Source of the DNA: Halomonas salipaludis
Lineage (GTDB): Bacteria; Pseudomonadota; Gammaproteobacteria; Pseudomonadales; Halomonadaceae
Length of the DNA: 64,000 bases
Assembly: GCF_002286975.1 (NCBI RefSeq)
Contig: NZ_NSKB01000012.1
Span: 22,524 to 86,523, forward strand
Direction of reading: 5' to 3'
The position numbers and the translations under genes were made by a program. Positions 44,843 to 52,203 of this stretch are shown here, in pieces (position 1 is the first letter of the stretch; each line of letters starts with the position of its first letter). A model generated the notes under the pieces. That model was not told the origin of the DNA. It saw only the letters and a program-made list of their open reading frames with translations, and did not search any database.

Positions 44843-46414
44843 TCAGGGCAGCTCGCTATCACCACTGCCAATGCCGTGGCGCTTGAGCTTGTTGGCAATG
44901 GTGGTATGCGACACCCCGAGCCGCTTGCCGAGCTGGCGGCTCGAGGGGTACTGCGGATAAAGCGCGGCGAGCACGCGCTTCTCCACCTCGCCGAGAATCT
45001 CGCCCAGCCCGCCGTCGAGGTCGATACCGGCCAGGCCCGGTGCCTGGCCGACGTCCGGAAGGCGCAGGTGCTGCGGCTCGATGGTCGCCTGTTCGCACAG
45101 CGACACCGCCTGGAACAGCACGTTCTCGAGCTGGCGCACGTTACCCGGCCAGTGGTAGCTGGAGAGCCTGGCCAGCGCCGCCGGCGTCAGCTGCGGTAGC
45201 GGGCAGCCGATCTGGCGCGCGGCGCGGTCGAGGAAGTGCCCTGCCAGTTCGTCGATGCCGTCGAGGCAGTCGCGCAGCGGCGGCACCTGCAGCGACAACA
45301 CGTTGAGCCGGTGGTAGAGGTCGTGGCGGAACAGCCCCTCGGCACATAGCTGCGGCAGGTCCTGCTGGGTGGCACAGATCACCCGTACGTCGAGGTAGGT
45401 CTCCTCGTCGCTGCCCACACGGCGAAAGCCGCCGTCCTGCAGGAAACGCAGCAGCTTGACCTGTAGCCGCGGGCTCATCTCGCCCACCTCGTCGAGGAAG
45501 ATGGTGCCGCCGGCGGTGAGCTCGAGCAGCCCCAGCTTGCCCTCGGGGCGCGCGCCCTCGAAGGCGCCCGGGGCGTAGCCGAATAGCTCGGTCTCGGCCA
45601 TCGACTCGGGCAGGCCGGCACAGTTCAACGCCATGAACGGCGCCTGGCCGCGCGGGCTGGCCAGGTGGCAAGCCCGCGCCAGCAGCTCCTTGCCGGTGCC
45701 GGTTTCGCCCTCGATCAGCAGCGGCGCGTCCAGCGGCGCCATGCGCCGCGCCTCGCGAATCAGCTCGGCGAGCCGTGGGCTGGCCTGAAAGATCGCCTCG
45801 AAGCCGCGCAGCTCCTGGCGCTGTACCTGGTAGATGCGTTCGCCGATGCGATCGGCGCGATGCAGGGTCACCACCGCGCCGGCCAGCGACGCCACGTCAT
45901 CGTCGTTCTCGCTGTGCAGCGGCGCGATGTCGGCCAGGTAGGTGGCCTCCTTGAGCTTGAGGCGCAGGCCGTTGACGCGGGCATTGTTGCGGCGGATCAG
46001 TTCGGGCAGGTCGAAATCCGGCAAGTAGCGGTCCAGCGACAGCCCCGGCACTTCGTCGACGCGGACCCCGAGCATCTGCCCCGCGGCGCGGTTGGCGGCG
46101 ACGATGCGCCCTTCCATGTCGATCGACATCACCGGATCGGAGAGCGACGACAGCAGCGCATCGAGCTCCAGGTGGCGCCGTTCGCTGGGCATCAGGTTGA
46201 CGCGCTTGACGCTGAATACCCCGGGGATGGTTTCCAGGGTCGGCCTGAGCGTCGCCAGCTGGGCATTGAGCAGCCGCGGCAGAAACAGATAGATGGTATT
46301 GCCGTGATCACCGCCGACCTCGCCGCGCGCCACGTTGACGCCATAGTCGGCGAAGCGGGAGACGATGTCGCGCAGGATGCCGATACGGTTCTGGCAGTGG
46401 ATCTTGAGACGCAT
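44843..46414 (-). CDS. phhR: TyrR/PhhR-type aromatic amino acid regulator
   Basis: Regulator of phenylalanine and tyrosine catabolism, 523 residues. It starts at ATG 46414 with the ACT domain (MRLKIHCQNRIGILRDIVSR), then a PAS domain (about 85-185), the AAA+ domain with Walker A GETGTGKE, and a C-terminal helix-turn-helix SSRQLGKRLGVSHTTIANKL. The sigma-54 contact motif GAFTGA reads GAFEGA, as in TyrR-like proteins that may work with sigma-70. Divergent from phhA, its likely target. The upstream extension to 46507 is not needed. Confidence 0.93.
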   Translation of the reverse strand: MRLKIHCQNRIGILRDIVSRFADYGVNVARGEVGGDHGNTIYLFLPRLLNAQLATLRPTLETIPGVFSVKRVNLMPSERRHLELDALLSSLSDPVMSIDMEGRIVAANRAAGQMLGVRVDEVPGLSLDRYLPDFDLPELIRRNNARVNGLRLKLKEATYLADIAPLHSENDDDVASLAGAVVTLHRADRIGERIYQVQRQELRGFEAIFQASPRLAELIREARRMAPLDAPLLIEGETGTGKELLARACHLASPRGQAPFMALNCAGLPESMAETELFGYAPGAFEGARPEGKLGLLELTAGGTIFLDEVGEMSPRLQVKLLRFLQDGGFRRVGSDEETYLDVRVICATQQDLPQLCAEGLFRHDLYHRLNVLSLQVPPLRDCLDGIDELAGHFLDRAARQIGCPLPQLTPAALARLSSYHWPGNVRQLENVLFQAVSLCEQATIEPQHLRLPDVGQAPGLAGIDLDGGLGEILGEVEKRVLAALYPQYPSSRQLGKRLGVSHTTIANKLKRHGIGSGDSELP

Positions 46415-46443
46415 GCAGGGTCCTCGAGCACCATCGCGGATGC

Positions 46444-46496
46444 CGCTAACGTTAGCGTCAAGCGGCCGTGACTCTGCTGTCAAGCTAGCGTGACAG
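46444..46496. promoter_or_regulatory. Two palindromes in the phhR-phhA gap
   Basis: CGCTAACGTTAGCG (46444-46457) is a perfect 14-bp palindrome and CTGTCA-N8-TGACAG (46477-46496) a perfect interrupted one. Both lie within 85 bp upstream of phhR, so they could serve its autoregulation. They differ from the TyrR-box-like motif at 46563-46579. Confidence 0.5.
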
Positions 46497-46562
46497 CTGG
46501 CCACCACTCAAGGCGCTGAGGTCGTTAATCTGTGCTTGCGCGTCGGTCGAATGCGACTTTCC

Positions 46563-46579
46563 GTAACGTTTTCTTGCCA
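46563..46579 (+). promoter_or_regulatory. TyrR/PhhR-box-like motif upstream of phhA
   Basis: GTAACGTTTTCTTGCCA matches the hppD upstream motif (28892-28908) at 15 of 17 positions. It lies 123 bp before the phhA start, a plausible activator position. Binding by PhhR is inferred. Confidence 0.55.
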
Positions 46580-46701
46580 TCTCCGGCGACACGGCCAGTT
46601 TATTTCGTCCAGAACCTCCTACCCGCATGACAGCGCAGCGCCGACACTGAAGTGAATTCCCATGCTCGACAATAACCACAAGCTTCAGGGAGAGCCTGCC
46701 C

Positions 46702-47505
46702 ATGACCGCACACAAGACCGCCAAGGCGAGCAAGTACCAGGCCCGCATGCCCGATGAGCGCGGCCATATCCGCTACAGCGACCAGGATCACGCCACCTGG
46801 CAGACGCTGGTCGAGCGCCAGACGGCGATCATCGACGGCCGCGTCTGCCAGGCCTACCTCGACGGCCTCGAGCGCCTGGCACTGCCCCATGATCGCATCC
46901 CCCAGCTGGCCGAAGTGGATCGGGTGCTGGAAGCCGCCACCGGCTGGCGCACCGCCCAGGTGCCGGCGCTGATTCCGTTCGATACCTTCTTCGAGCTGCT
47001 CGCCAGCCGCCGCTTCCCGGTGGCAACCTTCATCCGTGCCCCGGAGGAGCTCGACTACCTGCAGGAGCCGGACATCTTCCACGAGATCTTCGGCCACTGC
47101 CCGATGCTCACCAATCCTGACTTCGCCGAGTTCACCGCCACCTATGGCAAGCTGGGCCTGGCCGCCACGCCCAAGCAGCGGGTCTACCTGGCGCGACTCT
47201 ACTGGCTGACCGTGGAGTTCGGCCTGGTCGATACACCCCAGGGGCGGCGCATCTACGGCGGCGGTATCATCTCTTCGCCCAAGGAGACCTTCCACGCTCT
47301 CTCCGAGGCACCCGAGCACCACCCCTTCGATCCCGTGGATGCGCTGCGTACGCCCTACCGCATCGATATCCTGCAGCCGCTCTACTACGTGCTTGACGAT
47401 CTGCATACCCTGCACGACCTTTCACGGCAGGACATCATGGCCATGGTCGAGCAGGCCATGACGCTCGGCCTGTTCGAGCCCAAGTTTCCGCCTAAGGCGG
47501 CCTGA
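46702..47505 (+). CDS. phhA: Phenylalanine 4-monooxygenase
   Basis: Pterin- and iron-dependent enzyme that hydroxylates phenylalanine to tyrosine. The 267-residue monomeric bacterial type lacks the animal regulatory domain. Iron ligands are His127 and His132 (DIFHEIFGHCP) and Glu172 (YWLTVEFGLV). It leads the phhA-phhB-aminotransferase operon and is divergent from phhR. Confidence 0.97.
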   Translation: MTAHKTAKASKYQARMPDERGHIRYSDQDHATWQTLVERQTAIIDGRVCQAYLDGLERLALPHDRIPQLAEVDRVLEAATGWRTAQVPALIPFDTFFELLASRRFPVATFIRAPEELDYLQEPDIFHEIFGHCPMLTNPDFAEFTATYGKLGLAATPKQRVYLARLYWLTVEFGLVDTPQGRRIYGGGIISSPKETFHALSEAPEHHPFDPVDALRTPYRIDILQPLYYVLDDLHTLHDLSRQDIMAMVEQAMTLGLFEPKFPPKAA

Positions 47506-47583
47506 GGCGCACGGCGTGCCGCGCGAGACCTTTTCAGACCGTTACGGTCTCATCTATCACTATTCAGCCAATCAGGAGACCCC

Positions 47584-47922
47584 ATGAGCGATCTATCACA
47601 ACAGCAGTGCGAAGCCTGCAGCTGGGACGCCCCCCACGTCACCGAGGCCGAGATCAGTGAGTATCGCCAGGCCATTCCCGAGTGGCAGATCGTGGAGCGC
47701 GATGGCATCATGCAGTTGGAGCGCGTGTTCACGTTCCGCAACTTCAAGCAGGCCCTGGCGTTCACCAATCGCGTAGGCGAGATCGCCGAGGCAGCCGGCC
47801 ACCACCCGGCGCTCCTGACCGAATGGGGCAAGGTCACCGTGACTTGGTGGTCGCATGAGATGAAGGGCCTGCACAAGAACGATTTCATTCTTGCCGCCAG
47901 AACCGACGAGGTAGCCGAGTAA
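47584..47922 (+). CDS. phhB: 4a-hydroxytetrahydrobiopterin dehydratase
   Basis: Regenerates the pterin cofactor for PhhA by dehydrating the 4a-carbinolamine. The 112-residue protein has the family motif [20 protein letters not shown] with the catalytic histidines. It lies 78 bp after phhA with AGGAG upstream of the ATG, and its stop codon abuts the next start (TAAATG). Confidence 0.96.
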   Translation: MSDLSQQQCEACSWDAPHVTEAEISEYRQAIPEWQIVERDGIMQLERVFTFRNFKQALAFTNRVGEIAEAAGHHPALLTEWGKVTVTWWSHEMKGLHKNDFILAARTDEVAE

Positions 47923-49110
47923 ATGTTCGAGCCGATTCAGCGGGTCCCCGGGGATGCCATCCTCGGATTGATCGAGGCCTTCAACCAGGACACCAACCCC
48001 AACAAGGTCGACCTCGGGGTCGGTGTCTATCGTGATGCCAAGGGCAACACGCCGGTGATGCGGGCCGTCAAACAAGCCGAGGCGCTGCTGCTCGACAACC
48101 AGACCACCAAGACCTATATCGGCTCTCACGGTGATCCACGCTACGGCCAGGTAATCCAGCCGCTGATCTTCGGCGCCGACTCAGCGGTGCTCGAGGCACG
48201 CCGCGCCAGCGTCACCCAGTCGCCGGGCGGCACCGGCGCACTGCGCCTGGCCGCCGACTTCATCAACACCCAGTTGCCCGGCAAGGGCATCTGGGTCAGC
48301 GACCCGACCTGGCCCAACCATCAGGGCATCTTCCAGGCCGCCGGCCTCAAGCTCAGCAAGTATCCCTACGTGGACGCTGACAATCGCCTCGACTTCGACG
48401 GCATGCTGGCGGCGATCAAGCAGATCCCGGTGGGCGACGTAGTAGTGCTGCACGCCTGCTGCCACAACCCGTCCGGCTTCGATCTCTCCCAGGCCCAGTG
48501 GCGCGAGGTGCTCGAGGTGGTCAAGGAGCGCGAGCTGCTGCCGCTGATCGACTTCGCCTACCAGGGCTTTGGCGACGGCCTCGACGAGGACGCCTTCGGC
48601 GTGCGGCTGTTCGCCGAGAACCTCGATGAGCTGCTGATCACCAGCTCCTGCTCGAAGAACTTCGGCATCTACAGCGAGCGTACCGGCGCGCTGATCGCGG
48701 TAGCCAAGAACACCGAGCAGATGGAGAACGTGCGCTCCCAGATGGCCATCGTGGCCCGCGAGAACTACTCCAACCCGCCCTCCCACGGCGGCGCGGTGGT
48801 CACCGAAATTCTCGAGTCGGCGGAGCTCGCCGCCGTCTGGCGCGAGGAGCTCAGCGAGATGCGCAACCGCATCAACGGCCTGCGCCAGGACTTCGTCGCC
48901 GCGCTCAAGCCTTACGGCCTCGACGCCAAGTACGCCTGCATCGCCGAGCAGCGCGGCATGTTCTCCTACACCGGCCTGACTCCCACCCAGGTCGACCGCC
49001 TACGCGATGAGTTCGGCATCTACATGGTGCGCTCCGGGCGCGCCAACGTGGCCGGTTTCTCTACCGAGAACCTCGACTACCTGGCCAAGGCGATCGCCGC
49101 GGTCAACTGA
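47923..49110 (+). CDS. Aromatic amino acid aminotransferase (class I, PLP)
   Basis: Pyridoxal-phosphate enzyme of the AspC/TyrB family, 395 residues. The PLP lysine is Lys245 (SSCSKNFGIYSERTG); HNPSGFD and the C-terminal RSGRANVAGF (substrate carboxylate Arg) are present. Third gene of the phh operon, so its in vivo job is likely tyrosine to 4-hydroxyphenylpyruvate, feeding HppD. Aspartate activity cannot be excluded from sequence. Confidence 0.94.
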   Translation: MFEPIQRVPGDAILGLIEAFNQDTNPNKVDLGVGVYRDAKGNTPVMRAVKQAEALLLDNQTTKTYIGSHGDPRYGQVIQPLIFGADSAVLEARRASVTQSPGGTGALRLAADFINTQLPGKGIWVSDPTWPNHQGIFQAAGLKLSKYPYVDADNRLDFDGMLAAIKQIPVGDVVVLHACCHNPSGFDLSQAQWREVLEVVKERELLPLIDFAYQGFGDGLDEDAFGVRLFAENLDELLITSSCSKNFGIYSERTGALIAVAKNTEQMENVRSQMAIVARENYSNPPSHGGAVVTEILESAELAAVWREELSEMRNRINGLRQDFVAALKPYGLDAKYACIAEQRGMFSYTGLTPTQVDRLRDEFGIYMVRSGRANVAGFSTENLDYLAKAIAAVN

Positions 49111-49136
49111 GTCAGCCCCTCGCCACCGCTCCATCC

Positions 49137-49161
49137 AGCGCCCGGGTTCTCCCCGGGCGCT
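49137..49161 (+). terminator. Terminator of the phh operon
   Basis: AGCGCCCGGG-TTCTC-CCCGGGCGCT forms a perfect 10-bp stem 26 bp after the aminotransferase stop; its last T extends into TTT, a short T-run. Confidence 0.75.
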
Positions 49162-49267
49162 TTGCCGTGTGGTCCCTGCGTTGACGGCATCACTTGACCA
49201 TTCAGTCAGGCAGGGCGACACTGCCGTCAGCCTTGTATACAAATTAAACAACCCGTGAGGCGCCATC

Positions 49268-50770
49268 ATGGCCACCACCGCTGTGCACTACCCTTGGTAC
49301 AAGAAGGAGGATACCGACGCCTTCTTCGCACTGTTCCAGAACAACATCGCCAACTTCGTGATCATCGCCCTGACCATGCTCGGCATGGGCTTTCCTGCCG
49401 GTATCGTGTTCGGTCAGGTGCTGCCCGGCGCCGCCGTGGCGGTGATGGTGGGCAACTTCTACTACGCCTGGAGCGCGGCACGCCTGGCGCGCAAGGAGAA
49501 TCGTGCCGACGTCACCGCGCTCTCCTACGGCATCTCCACGCCGGTGATGTTCGTGTTCCTGTTCGGCGTACTGCTGCCCGCCATGCAGCTCACCGGCGAC
49601 GCCGACCTGGCCTGGAAGATCGCCGTGGCGGCCTGTTTCATCAGCGGTGCCATCGAGGCGCTGGTCAGCCTGATAGGCCGTTGGGTACAACGTCATCTGC
49701 CGCGGGCGGCCATGCTCGGCGCCGTGGCCGGCGTGGCGCTGACCTTCATCGCCGGCGAGATGCTGTTCAAGACCCTGGAGATACCGGTGATCGGCCTGCT
49801 GGTGATGGCGATCATCATCGTCGGCCTGATCGGCCGGATCAGCATGCCGTTTCGGATTCCCACCTCGCTGTTCGCCATCGTCATTGGCACCGCGCTTGCC
49901 TACCTGATCGGTGCCACCGAGGACGGCCAGTTCAGCGACGCCTTCACCCATCTCGGCTTCTACCCGCTGCTGCCGACCCTGGCCTGGTTCGAGGGCCTGG
50001 GGCTGCTGTTCACCAGCATGCTGGCGGTACTCACCGTGGTGCTGCCGATCACCCTCTACAACGCCATCGAGACCATGAACAACGTCGAGGCCATGGAAGC
50101 CGCCGGCGACAAATACGACGTCCGCGAATGCCAGGCAGTGGACGGCGCCGGCACCATGATCGGCGCGCTGTTCGGCGGCGTTTTCCCGACCACGGTGTAT
50201 ATCGCCACCGTCGGCGCCAAGTGGATGGGTGCCGGGCGCGGCTATAGCATCCTCAACGGCGCGGTCTACGCCGTGGCTACCATGTTCGGCCTGATCGCCA
50301 TGCTGGCGGCGATCATTCCGGTCTCGGTGGTGGCACCGATCCTGGTGTTCGTCGGCATGTCGATGATCGCCACTGCCTTCCAGACCAACGACACCCGCTA
50401 CTACCCGGCGGTGGCGCTGGCGATGCTGCCCTACTTCGCCAACTATGTGATGACCCGCTTCAACAACGCCGCCGGCGAAGTGGTCACCGATATCTCCACC
50501 GCCATCGTGGCGCTGGGCCAGGGGGCGATGTTCACCGCCATCCTGCTCGGCGCCATGACCGTGTCGGTGATCGACCAGCAGTTCCGGCGTGCCGCCGTGT
50601 TCGCGCTGTTCGCCGCCGGTTTCTCCTATATCGGCCTGATGCACGCCCCGCGCCTGGCCTTCAACGCCGCCCCGGACTTCGCCCTCGGCTACCTGGTCAT
50701 GGCGCTGTTCTTCGGCTTCTACGCCCTACAGGGCGTCCGGCGAGAACGCCCGCTGCCGGCCGGCGACTGA
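49268..50770 (+). CDS. NCS2-like nucleobase permease family transporter
   Basis: A 500-residue inner-membrane protein with about twelve helices. The layout and motifs (LYNAIETMNNVEAMEAAGDKY, then a GALFGGVFPTTVYIATVGAK loop and PILVFVGMSMI) resemble the xanthine/uracil and AzgA branches of the NCS2 family. The substrate is uncertain: relatives carry purines, pyrimidines or other small molecules. It lies after the phh terminator on the same strand and is likely its own unit. A bidirectional hairpin follows. Confidence 0.83.
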   Translation: MATTAVHYPWYKKEDTDAFFALFQNNIANFVIIALTMLGMGFPAGIVFGQVLPGAAVAVMVGNFYYAWSAARLARKENRADVTALSYGISTPVMFVFLFGVLLPAMQLTGDADLAWKIAVAACFISGAIEALVSLIGRWVQRHLPRAAMLGAVAGVALTFIAGEMLFKTLEIPVIGLLVMAIIIVGLIGRISMPFRIPTSLFAIVIGTALAYLIGATEDGQFSDAFTHLGFYPLLPTLAWFEGLGLLFTSMLAVLTVVLPITLYNAIETMNNVEAMEAAGDKYDVRECQAVDGAGTMIGALFGGVFPTTVYIATVGAKWMGAGRGYSILNGAVYAVATMFGLIAMLAAIIPVSVVAPILVFVGMSMIATAFQTNDTRYYPAVALAMLPYFANYVMTRFNNAAGEVVTDISTAIVALGQGAMFTAILLGAMTVSVIDQQFRRAAVFALFAAGFSYIGLMHAPRLAFNAAPDFALGYLVMALFFGFYALQGVRRERPLPAGD

Positions 50771-50784
50771 TGCCTTGAAAGCAA

Positions 50785-50811
50785 CGGGCCCCGTCCACTG
50801 GACGGGGCCCG
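50785..50811. terminator. Bidirectional hairpin between convergent permease and MATE genes
   Basis: CGGGCCCCGTCC-ACT-GGACGGGGCCCG is a perfect 12-bp stem midway between two converging genes, 14 bp and 7 bp from their stops. It can end transcription from both sides; T-runs are absent. Confidence 0.75.
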
Positions 50812-50818
50812 CTGGCAT

Positions 50819-52147
50819 TCAGCCTTGGCGGGTGATCCGATAGAGCTGCCAGGCCAGCAACCCTGCCAGCAGGTTACCCAGCGCTGCCCCCATCGCCAGT
50901 CCCGTCAGGCCACCGGCCAGCATGCCCAGCCACAGGCAGGGCAGATAGCATATGAATAGCCGAGCGGCGGACATCAGCATGGCGCGCAGCGGCCAACCCA
51001 GGGCATTGCCCGCCGACACCACGATCATGCACAGCCCGAGCAGCGCATAGCTGGGCAGCAGGAAGCGGATCAGCAGGGCCAGGTCGTCGCGAATTTCGGG
51101 ATTGCCCGACAGCCCCTGTGCCACCCACGGCGCAGCCGCGGCCATGACGAGCCCCAGCAGCAGCTGCCAGGCCACCACTGCCTTGGCGGCAAGCCGCATC
51201 AGGCGACGTATCTGTGCCCAGTCGCCGGCGCCGTAGCAGCGCCCCAGCCAGGGTGGCAGCGACATGGTCAGCGCCAGCACCAGCATCAGCGACAGGGTCT
51301 CGAGGCGGCTGGCGAGCCCCCAAGCCGCTACCGCGGTTTCGCCCAGCTGCGAGACCACCGAGATCGCCAGCATCGCCGCCAGCGGCGGCATCAGCTGACT
51401 GACCATGGCGGGGCCGGCGATACCGGCGAACGGCAGCGCCGAACGGCGTGCCTCGAGCAACAGGCCGCTGCGCCCCAGCCAGTCGGCGCGGCGCAGTCGC
51501 GGCCATAGAATCAGTCCGCCACTGCCAAAGGCGACCACCGTGGCCCAGGCGGCACCGGGTAGCCCCAGGCCAGCCCAAGGGCCGACGCCAAAAATCAACA
51601 AGGGGTCAAGCAGCAGGTTGATCAGGCTGGTGATGACCATCAACTTGCCCGGCAGCCGGGTATCGCCATGGGCGCGACACAGGCTATAGCCGAAATAAAG
51701 CACCGCACCGAACCAGGCCGCCAGCAGCTGCGGGCCCCAGTAGTCGCGGATTAGCGCCAGGCTCTCGGGGCCGGCCCCGAGGCGGCTGAAGATGGCCTGC
51801 TGGGCCAGCCAGAGGGTGATCGCCAGCAGGCCGATCACCAGCCCGCCCAGGCCCAGCACCAGGCTACCCAAGCGCCTGGCACGCCGCGCTTCCCCGGCAC
51901 CCAGCGCACGCGATATCAGCGCGGCGATGGCGATGCCCAGGCCGACCTGAATGCCGATGATCAGGAACGTCAACGGAAAGGTATAGGATTGGGCTGCCAG
52001 CGGCGCAGTGCCCAGGCGGGCGATAAAGGCGCTGTCGACCAGTTGAAAACCCAGCAGCGCCAGCACGCCGATGGCCATCGGCCAGGTTTGGCGCCAGAGT
52101 TGAACGGCGAGCGGCAGTGAGGAAGAGGTGGCGGCGGACACGGGCAC
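50819..52147 (-). CDS. MATE family multidrug efflux transporter
   Basis: Cation-coupled exporter of the DinF branch of MATE proteins, 442 residues, twelve predicted helices in two similar halves. Family features: MAIGVLALLGFQLVDSAFIARLG at the first helix, the conserved RALGAGEARRARRLG loop, and INLLLDPLLIFGVGPWAGLGLPGAAWAT in the middle. Transports drugs or metabolites in exchange for sodium or protons; the substrate cannot be predicted. Confidence 0.92.
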   Translation of the reverse strand: MPVSAATSSSLPLAVQLWRQTWPMAIGVLALLGFQLVDSAFIARLGTAPLAAQSYTFPLTFLIIGIQVGLGIAIAALISRALGAGEARRARRLGSLVLGLGGLVIGLLAITLWLAQQAIFSRLGAGPESLALIRDYWGPQLLAAWFGAVLYFGYSLCRAHGDTRLPGKLMVITSLINLLLDPLLIFGVGPWAGLGLPGAAWATVVAFGSGGLILWPRLRRADWLGRSGLLLEARRSALPFAGIAGPAMVSQLMPPLAAMLAISVVSQLGETAVAAWGLASRLETLSLMLVLALTMSLPPWLGRCYGAGDWAQIRRLMRLAAKAVVAWQLLLGLVMAAAAPWVAQGLSGNPEIRDDLALLIRFLLPSYALLGLCMIVVSAGNALGWPLRAMLMSAARLFICYLPCLWLGMLAGGLTGLAMGAALGNLLAGLLAWQLYRITRQG

Positions 52148-52203
52148 TCCAGTCGATCGGGGCGCCTAGTCTACTCGATCTCGCCAGCGGCTTGGCAGCC
52201 GGC

